The notes below the pieces were generated by a model, which worked only from the letters and a program-made list of their open reading frames with translations, was not told where the DNA came from and made no database searches. 20,923 nucleotides of DNA from an uncultured Oscillibacter sp. Lineage in GTDB: Bacteria > Bacillota > Clostridia > Oscillospirales > Oscillospiraceae. Shown here one piece after another: positions 1 through 9,100 of this stretch. Numbering within the stretch: the stretch's first letter is position 1; each line of letters opens with the position of its first letter. The translations under genes were made by a program, and so were the position numbers. Location: contig CABSFC010000043.1 of assembly GCA_902476875.1 (NCBI GenBank), forward strand, positions 1 through 20,923, given 5' to 3'.

Positions 1-15
1 CGGCGCGGGAGGCCC

Positions 16-378
16 TCAGTCCGCCGTCAGCACACCGCCGAGATCCACGGGCGTACCGTCGTGCCACAGCCGTTCCAGGGCATAGAACTCCCGGGCCTCC
101 TCGGAGAAGATGTGGACCACCACGCAGCCGTAGTCCAGCAGGACCCAGGTGCCCTCCCGGTAGCCCTCCCGGCGCAGGGGCATCTCCCCCGCCCGTTCCT
201 TCATGGCCTTCTCCACGGCGCCGCTGAGGGCGTTGATCTGGGTGTTGGAGGTGCCGGTGGCGATGACGAAGTAGTCCGCCAGGGTGGTCTGCTCCGTCAC
301 CTGGATGGCGCTGATCTCCTTGCCCTTCTTCTCGTCCAGGGCCTTGGCGGCGATGATCGCCAGTTCTTTCGGTGTCAT
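16..378 (-). CDS. rsfS: Ribosomal silencing factor RsfS
   Basis: RsfS binds ribosomal protein uL14 on the free 50S subunit and blocks joining with 30S, lowering translation when nutrients are short. The 120-residue product has the family core: TLADYFVIATG near residues 32-42, then a W-x-LLDYG-x-VVVHIF block at about 78-91 and FYALERLW at 98-105. Length equals the family norm. The frame stays open to 450, but the ATG at 378 is preferred: AAAGGAAGG sits just upstream, and homology begins at MTPKEL. It is the last gene visible in the minus-strand operon, 40 bases after the LCP gene, in the order (nadD-yqeK, LCP, rsfS) common in Clostridia. Family assignment is secure; the start is well supported. 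Confidence 0.95.
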   Translation of the reverse strand: MTPKELAIIAAKALDEKKGKEISAIQVTEQTTLADYFVIATGTSNTQINALSGAVEKAMKERAGEMPLRREGYREGTWVLLDYGCVVVHIFSEEAREFYALERLWHDGTPVDLGGVLTAD

Positions 379-418
379 TTGGTCCTTCCTTTCTACCTTC
401 ATATCAGGGAACACTAAT

Positions 419-2023
419 TCAGGCCGCCGGCGGCTGGTCGATGACGGCAAAGCCGCCGTCCCAGGGCTCCGCCGGGGTCTCCGTGGCCGCGGCGCCGGGT
501 TCCTCCGGCGTCACGGGAGCGGTGGCGCCGGGATCCGTGGTCCCCGGGTCCACGACGCCGGGGTCGTTGACATCCAGCCCGCCGCTGCCGTCAGGGGTGG
601 TCGTGCCGGGATCGGTCACAGTCCCCCCGCCGGGGTCTGTGACCGTGCCTGTGTTGGGGTCGGTGATGGGGTCCCCGTTTGGGTCCACCACGATGGTCCC
701 GCCGCCGTCGGGGTCAATGGGGTTGCCGTTTTCATCCACGGTGGGGTCCTCCACAGGGTCCTCCTCCGCGGGCTTTGCCTGATTGCTGTAGAGCAAAACC
801 GGTGGCTTTGCCGCCTGCCTGTCCTCCACATAGCCGGTGGAGGAACTGAGGGAGCCGTCGCCATTCACAGACATGATATCCAGATCGCTGAGTTTAAACG
901 TCTCCACAAAGGGGCTCAGCTCGTTGTTCACGAGATCCAGCAGCTCGCTGGCGATGGGCGTCACATAAGACTGATAGCTGTTTTTTCCGGTCTGTCTGCT
1001 GACGCTGGGACTGTACGCGCTGGCAAGCTTGTTGGGCATGGTGACGAAGTTGACGTTCTCCACCTTCAGCCCGCCCAGGTACGCGGACTGGGCGAACCAC
1101 AGGATGTTTTGCAGGCTCAGGTCCGTCTCCACGCACTCCTGGAACACCTTGGCGAACTCGTTCACCTTTGTGATGTTCTTCAATTGCAGCAGCTGCTCCA
1201 CCATGGCCTTCAGCAGCGCCTGCTGGGTCTTGATGCGGCCCAGGTCGCCGTCGGGGTAGCCATAGCGCATGTCGTTGTCGTGGCGGTAGCGCAGGACCTG
1301 CATGGCGTCGCTGCCGCTGAGGAGCCGGTAGCCCTTGGTCTGGTGGATGGACAGGTCCTGGTAGGGATCCTCGTAGTTCATGTTCCGGGGCACGTCGAAC
1401 CACACGCCGTCCATGGCGTCCACGATCTTGCCCACGGCGTCCCATTCCACAATAACCTGGTAGTCCGGCTCGAAGCCCACCAGCTGGGCGATCTCCTTGT
1501 ACAGGGCCTGGATGCCCTTCTCGCCGCCGCCGTTGTAATTATACACCGCGTTGATGCGCTTGATGTCATGGGGGATATTCACCATGGTATCCCGGGGAAT
1601 GGACATAACGGTGGCCTTCTGGTTGGTCACGTCGTAGCTGGCCAGCAGCATGGTGTCCGTGTTGCCGCCGCCGCCGGTGTCCCGGCCCAGAATCAGGACG
1701 GTGTAAAAGTCCTTGCTTTTGCGCTCGCCGTCGGCCCTGGGGCGGACGCCGTCGCCGTAGTCGATCTCCTCCACGGCGTCGCCGCTGCCGTCACTGCCGG
1801 TGTTCCCCGGCTTCTTCCCCCCCAGGTCCGGGCGGACGAACAGACTCTGGCAGGCCGCCACCGCCGCCAGCGCGACGGCCAGAATCACGGCGATGACGAT
1901 CAAAACCTTTTGCTGCCGGGTCAGGCGGCTGGGCTTTTTCGGCTTCTTCTCTTTTTTCGGCTTCTGGGCCTTCGGCGCCAGACGGCTCCCGCCCGCGTGC
2001 TTTTCTTCTCTCTGATTCTCCAC
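419..2023 (-). CDS. LytR-CpsA-Psr (LCP) family cell-wall polymer ligase
   Basis: LCP proteins sit in the cytoplasmic membrane with the catalytic domain outside and transfer undecaprenyl-linked anionic polymers to peptidoglycan. The product of about 534 residues has a Lys-rich cytoplasmic N-terminus, one membrane helix at about 40-62 (VLIVIAVILAVALAAVAAC) and an LCP domain with LGRD, NTDTMLL, SIPRD, RINAVY, LLSGSDAMQVLRYR and GDLGRIKTQQ. The last 110 or so residues are a low-complexity Pro/Gly/Thr/Asp tail with repeated TDPG/DPG units. The frame is open to a TTG at 2044 that overlaps the nadD-yqeK stop, but that codon has an AAAGG directly abutting it; the GTG at 2023 has AAAGGA about 12 bases upstream and is chosen. 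Which polymer it attaches cannot be told. Confidence 0.9.
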   Translation of the reverse strand: MENQREEKHAGGSRLAPKAQKPKKEKKPKKPSRLTRQQKVLIVIAVILAVALAAVAACQSLFVRPDLGGKKPGNTGSDGSGDAVEEIDYGDGVRPRADGERKSKDFYTVLILGRDTGGGGNTDTMLLASYDVTNQKATVMSIPRDTMVNIPHDIKRINAVYNYNGGGEKGIQALYKEIAQLVGFEPDYQVIVEWDAVGKIVDAMDGVWFDVPRNMNYEDPYQDLSIHQTKGYRLLSGSDAMQVLRYRHDNDMRYGYPDGDLGRIKTQQALLKAMVEQLLQLKNITKVNEFAKVFQECVETDLSLQNILWFAQSAYLGGLKVENVNFVTMPNKLASAYSPSVSRQTGKNSYQSYVTPIASELLDLVNNELSPFVETFKLSDLDIMSVNGDGSLSSSTGYVEDRQAAKPPVLLYSNQAKPAEEDPVEDPTVDENGNPIDPDGGGTIVVDPNGDPITDPNTGTVTDPGGGTVTDPGTTTPDGSGGLDVNDPGVVDPGTTDPGATAPVTPEEPGAAATETPAEPWDGGFAVIDQPPAA

Positions 2024-2040
2024 TTGTGATCTCTGTCCTT

Positions 2041-3231
2041 TCAACCTTTCAAGGCGTCCCGCGCCTCCATGGTGGCGTGATGCACCGGGCTTCCCATGCC
2101 CGTCATCTCCTCAATGGTCATCTCCAGGCCCAGCAGCAGGCCCTTGTCCAACTCTTCATAACACACTTTGCGCAGTTTGTCCACCCCCGGAAAATTCCGG
2201 GAAGGCTCGATATAGTCCGCCAGATAGATGATCTTCTCCAGCTTTGTCATGTTGGCGCGGCCCGTGGTGTGGTACCAGATGGCGCTGTAGACCTCGTCGT
2301 CCACGCCGAATACGTCCCGGGCGATGGCCGCGCCGGTCTTGGCGTGGAGCAGCTTCAGCGCCTGCCGCTCCAGCCCGTCCAGTTCGATGCCGTACTGTTT
2401 ACATAACGACAGCTGCTCCTCCATGTCCAGCCGCTTGGTGCAGTCGTGGAGCAGCGCCGCCACCCGGGCCTTTTCCACGTCCGCGCCATAGCGCTCCGCC
2501 AGTCGGATGGCCTCCTGCTCTGTCCCCAGCACGTGGGGGATGCGCCTGTGGTTGAGATAGCTCAGTGCCACCGGCCGCAGCTGGGACAGGGGCAGACGCT
2601 TCAGGTCGGCGTGGGTGCCGTACAACCCCTGGCGCAGGATATAGCCGTACACCGCCGGGGCCAGCGCTCCGGCGCCCTCTCCCTCCGCCAGCCGCTCCCG
2701 CAGCTCTGTGGAGGACACGTCCACCACGCCGGGGATGGTCAGGGTGAAAATACGGGCCCGGGGATAGGTTTTGTACAGATAGTCCCGCTGGGCGGAGAAC
2801 AGCGCCTCGGTGTCCGCCTCGGTGCGGCCAAAGGCGGCGATGCCCGCCAGGGACAGGATCTCCCCCGGCGCGTGCCAGGCCTGAAGGGTCAAAAACATGT
2901 CGGTGCCCATCAGGAGCCACAGCTCGTCCTCCGGGTATTGGGCTTTCAGCTGGGCCAGGGTGTCGGCGGTGAAGCTGCGCCCCTCCCGGCGCAGCTCGAT
3001 GTCCAGAGTTTTGACCTTGCCCTCCAGGCCCAGCTGCTCCCCCGCAAGGCGGGTCATCTCCAGCCGCTGCCCCGGCGTGGGACTGCCCGCGGGCAGAGTC
3101 TTGTGGGGCGGCAACCCCGCCGGGACCAGCAGCAGCAGATCCAGCCCCAGCAGCTCGAACACCGCCCGGGCGGCGGCGATATGGCCCAGGTGTGGCGGGT
3201 TGAAGCTACCGCCGTAGATGCCGATCTTCAT
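2041..3231 (-). CDS. nadD-yqeK: Fused nicotinate-nucleotide adenylyltransferase / YqeK HD phosphohydrolase
   Basis: One uninterrupted 396-codon frame carries two enzymes usually encoded by adjacent genes. Residues 1 to about 200 are NadD, which makes deamido-NAD from nicotinate mononucleotide and ATP: GGSFNPPHLGH at 7-17 is the nucleotidyltransferase signature and VSSTELRERL at 172-181 the C-terminal ATP-site motif. Residues about 210-396 are YqeK, an HD-domain symmetrical Ap4A hydrolase: H233, the HD pair at 262-263 (LLHDCTK), H296 in LLHAKTG, H321 in YHTTG and D339 in LADYIEPSR match the metal ligands. The join is a short stretch around residues 201-212. The ATG at 3231 has GGGGAG upstream. 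It follows yhbY by 15 bases, the normal yhbY-nadD-yqeK order. Both halves look intact, so it should be bifunctional. Confidence 0.93.
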   Translation of the reverse strand: MKIGIYGGSFNPPHLGHIAAARAVFELLGLDLLLLVPAGLPPHKTLPAGSPTPGQRLEMTRLAGEQLGLEGKVKTLDIELRREGRSFTADTLAQLKAQYPEDELWLLMGTDMFLTLQAWHAPGEILSLAGIAAFGRTEADTEALFSAQRDYLYKTYPRARIFTLTIPGVVDVSSTELRERLAEGEGAGALAPAVYGYILRQGLYGTHADLKRLPLSQLRPVALSYLNHRRIPHVLGTEQEAIRLAERYGADVEKARVAALLHDCTKRLDMEEQLSLCKQYGIELDGLERQALKLLHAKTGAAIARDVFGVDDEVYSAIWYHTTGRANMTKLEKIIYLADYIEPSRNFPGVDKLRKVCYEELDKGLLLGLEMTIEEMTGMGSPVHHATMEARDALKG

Positions 3232-3246
3232 AGTGCTCCCCGCCCC

Positions 3247-3576
3247 TTACAGCTTTTTCTTCTTTCCGGGCTTCACCAGCTGGATGCGCTTCTCCCTGGG
3301 CTTGCCGTGGCTCTCCCGGTACAGCACGAACCGCGTGCCGATGACCTGCACCACCTCGCTGCGGGTGGCCTTTGCCAGCTCCTCCGCCGCCAGGCGCGCG
3401 TCGTACTCGATATTATTGTCCAGAACGCGGCCTTTGATGAGCTCCCGGGCCTCCAGGGCGTCGTCGGCCTGCTTGATGAGGTTTTCCCCGATGCCGTCCT
3501 TGCCGATCTGGAGAATGGTGTCCAGGGTGTTTGCAAGGCCACGCAGCTGGGCCCGCTGTTTGCTTGTCAGTTCCAT
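3247..3576 (-). CDS. yhbY: YhbY family CRM-domain RNA-binding protein
   Basis: A 109-residue basic protein of the CRM (YhbY) family, which binds precursors of the large ribosomal subunit. It starts with MELTSKQRAQLRGLAN, contains the glycine-rich loop IGKDGIGENL at about 24-33 and the conserved GTRFVLYRES near 80-89, and ends in a lysine-rich tail. Length is typical. The ATG has AGGAG seven bases upstream. It lies 26 bases after rdgB and 15 before nadD-yqeK in the same operon, the neighbourhood it occupies in most Bacillota. The exact role in ribosome assembly is known from the family only. Confidence 0.93.
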   Translation of the reverse strand: MELTSKQRAQLRGLANTLDTILQIGKDGIGENLIKQADDALEARELIKGRVLDNNIEYDARLAAEELAKATRSEVVQVIGTRFVLYRESHGKPREKRIQLVKPGKKKKL

Positions 3577-3602
3577 ATGGTTCTCCTACATCTGTTAGAC
3601 GT

Positions 3603-4199
3603 TTATTTCTTCAAATAGGTTCCCAGCTTTTTCGCAAAAGCCGCCAGGGCCCTGCCCCGGTGGGAGATCTCGTTCTTCTCCTCGTCCGTCAGCTGGGCGA
3701 AGGTTTTGGCCTTCTCCGGCACGAAGAACACCGGGTCATAGCCGAAGCCGCCCTCCCCCATGGGGGCGAAGGCGATGGTGCCGTCGCAGCGGCCCTCGGC
3801 GGTCAGGGTCTTCCCATTGGGGAAGGCGCAGGCGATGGCGCAGGCGAAGTGGGCCGCCCGGGTGGGCTGGCCCCGCATACTGCTGAGCAGCAGCATATAG
3901 CGCCCCTTGTCGTCCAGCCCCTCGCCGCCGTAGCGGGCGGAATAAACCCCGGGGCCGCCGTTCAGGGCGTCCACGCACAGGCCGGAGTCGTCGGCGATGG
4001 CAGGCAGGTCCGCCGCCTTGCAGATGGCCCTGGCCTTCAGCATGGCGTTTTCCGCAAAGGTCGCGCCGGTCTCCTCCACATCAACGGTGATGCCAAGTTC
4101 CCTGGGGCTGACCACCTCCACGCCGAAGCGGGACAGGATGTCCGCCATCTCCTTCAGCTTGCCCGGATTGTGGGTGGCAAGCACAAATTTCTCAGCCAT
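3603..4199 (-). CDS. rdgB: XTP/dITP pyrophosphatase (RdgB/HAM1)
   Basis: A 198-residue house-cleaning enzyme that hydrolyses non-canonical purine triphosphates (dITP, XTP, ITP) to monophosphate and pyrophosphate, keeping them out of DNA and RNA. Family motifs are present in order: THNPGK at 9-14, ADDSGL at 69-74, GVYSARY at 84-90, GYDP at 153-156 and SHRGRA at 179-184. The frame is open further upstream, but the ATG at 4199 is chosen because it overlaps the rph stop (ATGA), carries GGGAGGG eight bases upstream and gives the family length of about 197. Coupling with rph is a widespread arrangement in Bacillota; in some relatives the two are fused. Confidence 0.95.
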   Translation of the reverse strand: MAEKFVLATHNPGKLKEMADILSRFGVEVVSPRELGITVDVEETGATFAENAMLKARAICKAADLPAIADDSGLCVDALNGGPGVYSARYGGEGLDDKGRYMLLLSSMRGQPTRAAHFACAIACAFPNGKTLTAEGRCDGTIAFAPMGEGGFGYDPVFFVPEKAKTFAQLTDEEKNEISHRGRALAAFAKKLGTYLKK

Positions 4200-4921
4200 C
4201 AGAATTTCCCTCCCAGCACCTGTTTCTGGATGGCCAGCAGCTCCCTGTTGCCCTTGGCGCACAGGCGCACCAGCTCCTGCTGCTCCGCCAGCGTGAACGC
4301 CCGGCCCTCGCCGGTGCCCTGGAGCTCGATGATCTCCCCCAGCTCGTTCATGATGCAGTTCAGGTCCACCTGGGCATGGCTGTCCTCGCTGTACTGCAGG
4401 TCCAGCAGGGCCGTGTCCTCCACGATGCCGGCGGAGACGCCGGTGACGTAGTGCCGGATGGGGCTGGCCGCCAGGTCGCCCCGCTCCACCAGCTTCCGGC
4501 AGGCCAGCGCCAGGGCGATGAAGCCGCCGGTGACGGAGGCGGTGCGGGTGCCGCCGTCGCCCTGGAGCACGTCGCAGTCGATGGTGACGGTGTGCTCGCC
4601 CAGTCTGCTCATATCCACGGCGGCCCGCAGGGAGCGGCCCACCAGTCTTTGAATTTCCGCGCTGCGGGGGCTGAGCTTCAGCTTGGCCACGTCCCGCTTA
4701 CTGCGCTCCCGGTTGGCCCGAGGCAGCATGGAGTACTCGGCGGTGACCCAGCCCTCCCCCTCGGGGACGTGGGGCGGAGTGCGGTCCTCCACGCTGGCGC
4801 AGCAGAGGACCTTGGTGTCGCCGCACTCGATGAGGCAGCTGCCCTCCGCGAATTTTACAAAGTCCGTTGTAATCTTGATGGGGCGCAGTTCATCGAACGC
4901 CCGTCCGTCAATTCTGGTCAT
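4199..4921 (-). CDS. rph: Ribonuclease PH
   Basis: A phosphorolytic 3'-5' exoribonuclease that trims tRNA precursors and forms a hexameric ring. The 240-residue product shows MTRIDGRAFDELRP at the N-terminus, RSAEIQRLVGRSLR at 86-99 and the phosphate-site stretch DCDVLQGDGGTRTASV at 115-130, all as in the family, at normal length. Two ATGs occur near the start; the one at 4921 is preferred because AGAGG lies nine bases upstream, while the same AGAGG abuts the ATG at 4930 directly. Its start overlaps the end of the upstream zinc-ribbon gene by 14 bases, so the two are probably translationally coupled. No active-site loss is seen. Confidence 0.95.
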   Translation of the reverse strand: MTRIDGRAFDELRPIKITTDFVKFAEGSCLIECGDTKVLCCASVEDRTPPHVPEGEGWVTAEYSMLPRANRERSKRDVAKLKLSPRSAEIQRLVGRSLRAAVDMSRLGEHTVTIDCDVLQGDGGTRTASVTGGFIALALACRKLVERGDLAASPIRHYVTGVSAGIVEDTALLDLQYSEDSHAQVDLNCIMNELGEIIELQGTGEGRAFTLAEQQELVRLCAKGNRELLAIQKQVLGGKF

Positions 4922-5144
4922 GTTTTTCATCCTCTTTTGCCGCAATTAAAATCAATTCGCAGGCAGGGCAGTAACACGCCGGGCAATCGCTTCCCATCCA
5001 TCTGGAAGCACCCGGCAGTGGGAACTCCCCCGCCTTCCTGTCAACCGTATACAGCCCTCGCTCCCTGGTCCAATAGATCAGATGGGAGCTGCGGACAAGT
5101 CCGGTCTCCAGCATCCCACCACAGCAGGGACAGGTCTTCTCCAT
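4908..5144 (-). CDS. Small zinc-ribbon protein, DUF6487-like
   Basis: A 78-residue cytoplasmic protein with two CxxC knuckles: CPCC at residues 5-8 and CPAC-x-CPAC at about 54-60, enough for one zinc ribbon. Between them is LIYWTRERGLYT, resembling the YW motif of small Clostridial zinc-ribbon proteins that I would place near DUF6487; that family name is from memory and unverified. The ATG has AGAGGAG eight bases upstream. It lies between ftsY and rph, 30 bases after the former and overlapping the latter by 14, so it is co-transcribed. A role in RNA or nucleic-acid binding would be a guess from context. Confidence 0.75.
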   Translation of the reverse strand: MEKTCPCCGGMLETGLVRSSHLIYWTRERGLYTVDRKAGEFPLPGASRWMGSDCPACYCPACELILIAAKEDEKHDQN

Positions 5145-5174
5145 GATTGGTCTCCTCTCAGCTGTCCAGCCTTT

Positions 5175-6047
5175 TCAGATAATGGCCTCCACATACGCCC
5201 GGGCGTCAAAGGGCCGCAGGTCGTCGATGCCCTCGCCCACGCCGGCGAACTTCACGGGCACGCCCAGCTCCCGGGCGATGGCAACGACGATACCGCCCTT
5301 GGCGGTGCCGTCCAGCTTGGTCAGGACAATGCCGGTCAAGCCCGCCGTCTCCTTAAAGGTCCGGGCCTGGATGAGGCCGTTCTGACCGGTGGTGGCGTCC
5401 AGCACCAGCAGGGTCTCCCGGGCGGCGCCGGGGCACTCCCGGTCGATGATCTTGGAGAGCTTGCTCAGCTCCGCCATCAGGTTTGCCTTGTTGTGGAGCC
5501 GTCCGGCGGTGTCGCACAGCACCACGTCCACGCCCCGGGCCTTGGCGGCCTGGAGGGCGTCAAACAGCACGGCGCCGGGGTCGGCGCCCTCGTGCTGACG
5601 CACCAGCTCGCAGCCGGCCCGCTCCGCCCAGATCTCCAGCTGGTCGGCGGCGGCGGCGCGAAAGGTGTCCGCCGCGCAGAACAGCACCCGCTTGCCCTCG
5701 TTTTTCAGCTGGTGGCCCAGCTTGCCAATGGAGGTGGTCTTGCCCACGCCGTTGACGCCGATGAACAGCACCACGCTGGGCTGGGTGGAGGTATCCAGGG
5801 CGGTGTCGCCCACGGACATCTCCTCCACCAGTACCTGCCGGAGGGCCTCCCGGACCTCCTCCTGGTCATGGAGCTTTTCCCGGCGGACCTTTGTCCGCAG
5901 CTTTTCCACCGCCTCCAGGGCGGTGTCCATGCCCAGATCGGCCAGGATCAGGGTCTCCTCCAGCTCCTCAAAGAAGGCCTCGTCGGCCTCCGTGAAGCCG
6001 GAGAACAGGTTGGTGGTGATTTTTTTCAGTTTGTCAAAAAAGCCCAT
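5175..6047 (-). CDS. ftsY: Signal recognition particle receptor FtsY
   Basis: FtsY is the membrane-associated GTPase that docks the SRP-ribosome complex at the Sec translocon. The 290-residue protein has a helical N domain (about 1-85) and a G domain: P-loop GVNGVGKTT at 97-105, DTFRAAA at 127-133, DTAGR at 179-183 and TKLDGTAKGG at 243-252. The acidic A domain found in E. coli is absent, as is normal in Bacillota. The ATG has AAAGGAG upstream. It follows smc by 89 bases, the classic smc-ftsY pairing. That gap is GC-rich with possible small hairpins but no T-run, so read-through from smc is expected. Confidence 0.97.
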   Translation of the reverse strand: MGFFDKLKKITTNLFSGFTEADEAFFEELEETLILADLGMDTALEAVEKLRTKVRREKLHDQEEVREALRQVLVEEMSVGDTALDTSTQPSVVLFIGVNGVGKTTSIGKLGHQLKNEGKRVLFCAADTFRAAAADQLEIWAERAGCELVRQHEGADPGAVLFDALQAAKARGVDVVLCDTAGRLHNKANLMAELSKLSKIIDRECPGAARETLLVLDATTGQNGLIQARTFKETAGLTGIVLTKLDGTAKGGIVVAIARELGVPVKFAGVGEGIDDLRPFDARAYVEAII

Positions 6048-6136
6048 AATGATCTCCTTTCGCGGCGAAGTCGCGTCCCCTTTTCTTGGGCAAACCTCCC
6101 GCCCCGCCCCCCGGCGGGCACATCCTGGTCAAACGC

Positions 6137-9100
6137 TTACTTGATCTTCAACTCCTTGGCCATATCGTTCAGATTGATGGTCAAGATCTTGGAGACGCCC
6201 TGCTCCTGCATGGTGACGCCATACAGCACATCGGCCTCCTCCATGGTGCCCCGGCGGTGGGTGATGACAATAAACTGCGTCCGCCCCGCCAGGGTCCGCA
6301 TGTAGCGGGCATAGCGGGTGACGTTGGCGTCGTCCAGGGCGGCCTCGATCTCGTCCATGACGCAGAAGGGCGTGGGGTGGACCTTCAAAATGGCGAAGTA
6401 CAGCGCGATGGCCACGAACGCCTTCTCGCCGCCGGAGAGCAGGGAGATGGTCTTCAGCGTCTTTCCCGGCGGCTGGGCCTTGATCTCGATGCCGCAGCCC
6501 AGGATGTCGTTCTCGTCCTCCAGCTCCAGCTTCGCCGTACCGCCGCCGAACAGCTCCACAAAGGTGGTCTGGAAGCTCTCGCTCAGGAGCCGGAACTGCT
6601 CCGCGAAGATCACCGTCATCTGGTTGGTGATCTCCTCGATGATGCCCTCCAGCTCGCCCTTGGCTTTCTCCACGTCGTTGCGCTGTTCGGTCAGATAGGT
6701 GTAGCGGCCATTCACCCGGTCATACTCCTCGATGGCGCCGATATTGGGGGTGCCCAGGGCGGAGATGTCCCGCTTCAGCTCGCCGATGCGGCGGCTGGCC
6801 TTGGGGACGCTCTCCAGCTCGATCCGCTGGGCCTGGGCGTCGGTGTGGCTCAGCTCGTAGTGCTCCCAGAGCCGGTCCAGAATTTGCTTTTCCTCCAGGG
6901 CGTTCGTCGCGATCTTCTGCTCCAGCCTGGACGCCGCCCGCTCCAGATTCAGCAGGTTTTCGTTCATCTCCTGGCTGGCCTTGTTTTTGGCGGTGCGCTC
7001 GGCCTCCAGGGCGATCTTCTCCTCGTTCAGGGTCCGCAGGCGCTCCTGGAGGGCCTGCCCCCGGGCGGTCAGGTCCGCCACGGCTGTTTTTCGCTGTTCG
7101 ATCTCGCCGCCGGCGGCGTCGATGTTGCCCTGATAGGCCCGCACCGTCTCCTCTTTCTGCTCCCGGTCGCCGGTCAGGTCCGCCGCCAGCTGCCGCAGGT
7201 CGGCGGCGCGGCGGAGGGTGGACTCCCGCTCGGCGGTCAGAGCCGCCAGGTCGGTCTTTTTGGCGGTGATCTCCTCCGTCAGGGCGCCGGACTGGGCCAG
7301 CAGCTCCGACTGGCCGGAGAGGGCCTCCTCGGCCTTGGCGCGGTACGCGGCGGCCAGGGCCTCCTGCTCCGCCACCCGCTTCTCGGCCTGTTCGGCCCGT
7401 TGGGCGTTGTCGCTCAGGCGACCGCTCAGGCTCTCCAGCTCCCCTTCCAGGTTTTCCAGGTTCTCCCGGAGGGATCGCAGAAGGATGTCGAAATGGTTCT
7501 TCGTTCCCTCCAGCCGCAGGACCTCGTCCTCGGCCTGACGGCGCTGGCTCTCGGCGGTCTCCAGCTCATACCGCGCGGCGGTCAGCTCCCGATTCGCCGC
7601 CTCCTCCGCCTGTTGGGCGGTGGTCAGCTTTTCATGCATGGCGGCGGCGCGGCCGTTCAGCTTTTCCAGCTCGGCGGCGCGGCTCAGAACGCCCGCGCTG
7701 CGGGAGGTGGAGCCGCCGGTCATGGAGCCGCCCCGGTTGATGACCTGGCCGTCCAGCGTCACGATGCGGAAGGCGTTCCGGTATTTCCGGGCCATGGCGA
7801 TGCCGCAGTCCATATCCTCCACAATGACCGTGCGGCCCAGGAGGCTGTTGAAAATATTCTGGTATCTGGCGTCGAATTTCACCAGCCGGGAGGCGATGCC
7901 AACGAAACCGAACTCGTTCTCCACGCCCCTTTCCCGCAGCTCGTCGCCGCGGATGGCGGTCAGGGGCAGGAAGGTGGCCCGGCCGGCGTCCCGCTGCTTT
8001 AAGAAGTTGATGGCGCTCTTGGCGTCCTCCTCCCGGTCCACCACGATGTTCTGCAAACCCGCGCCCAGCGCGATCTCAATGGCCAGGGAATACTGCTGGT
8101 CGGTCCTCATCAGGTTCGCCACCGGTCCGTGGATGCCACGGAGGCTGTTTTTCGCCTGCATGACCACCTTGACCGCCTTGGAGAAGCCCTCGTACTCCTT
8201 CTCCATCTCCGTCAGCAGGCGGATGCGGTCGTCCAGCGCCCCCACGTCCATGGTCAGTTTCACCCGCTGCTCCGACGCGGCGGCGGCCTTCTTCTTCCGC
8301 TCCTCCATCCGCAGGCTGTGGCCCGCGATGATGTTGGCCACGGCGGTAGCCTCGTCCCGGGCGTCCTCCAGTGCCCGACGGTTGGCCCTGGCCTCTCTTT
8401 CGGACTCCGCCAGCTGGGTCTCGGCGGCGGCCTTGTCCGCCTCCACGGCGGTCTTCCGCTCTGTGATCTGGCCATTCTCGGCGGCAATGGCGGCGGCCTC
8501 CGCCCTGGCGTCGGCGGCGGTGGCCGTGGCGATGGCCTCCTGGCCCCGCAGGGTCTCCGCCTGGGACTGTGCCCCGCCGGCCTGCTCGGCGGCGGCGCGG
8601 GCCTTGGCCAGCAGGGCGTCCAGGGCGGCGTTCAGGGTCTCCGCCTCCCGGTCGATCTCCGCGATGCGTGCCTCCTGCTCCTCCGCCTGCTTCTCCAGAC
8701 CGCCGGCGCGGCTGTCGGTCTCCTCCAGCTCCGCCTGGGCCCGGGCGATGTTCTCCCGGTTGTGGGCGATGGTGCTCTCCAGCACCGCCACGGCGGACTC
8801 CTGCTCCTTCACCCGGCTGTCCAGCTCCGCGGCCTGGGCGCGGAGGCGCTCGGCCTCCATGTCCTTCTCCTGCATCCGCTGGCCGTACCGCTCGCCCTCG
8901 GCGTACAGCGCGTCCAGAGCGGCCCGGGCCTCGTCCCGCTGGCTCTCAGCGGTGTGGAAGTCGCTCTCCAGCTTCCGGGCGCCGGCTTTCAGGGCGTCCA
9001 GGTTCTCCAGCCACACGGAGATCTCCAGCAGCCGCAGCTCGTCCCGCAGGACCAGGTACTTTTTCGCCTTCTCCGCCTGGTCCCGCAGGGGCTCCACCTG

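Noticed and set aside
284..2029. 581-codon plus-strand open frame opposite the LCP gene
   Set aside because: It is the antisense shadow of a high-GC gene; composition is His/Gly/Val-rich, with no family motif and no ribosome site, while the minus strand carries a clear LCP domain.
6048..6136. Possible terminator between smc and ftsY
   Set aside because: GC-rich short inverted repeats exist, but none is followed by a T-run on the minus strand and smc-ftsY co-transcription is usual.
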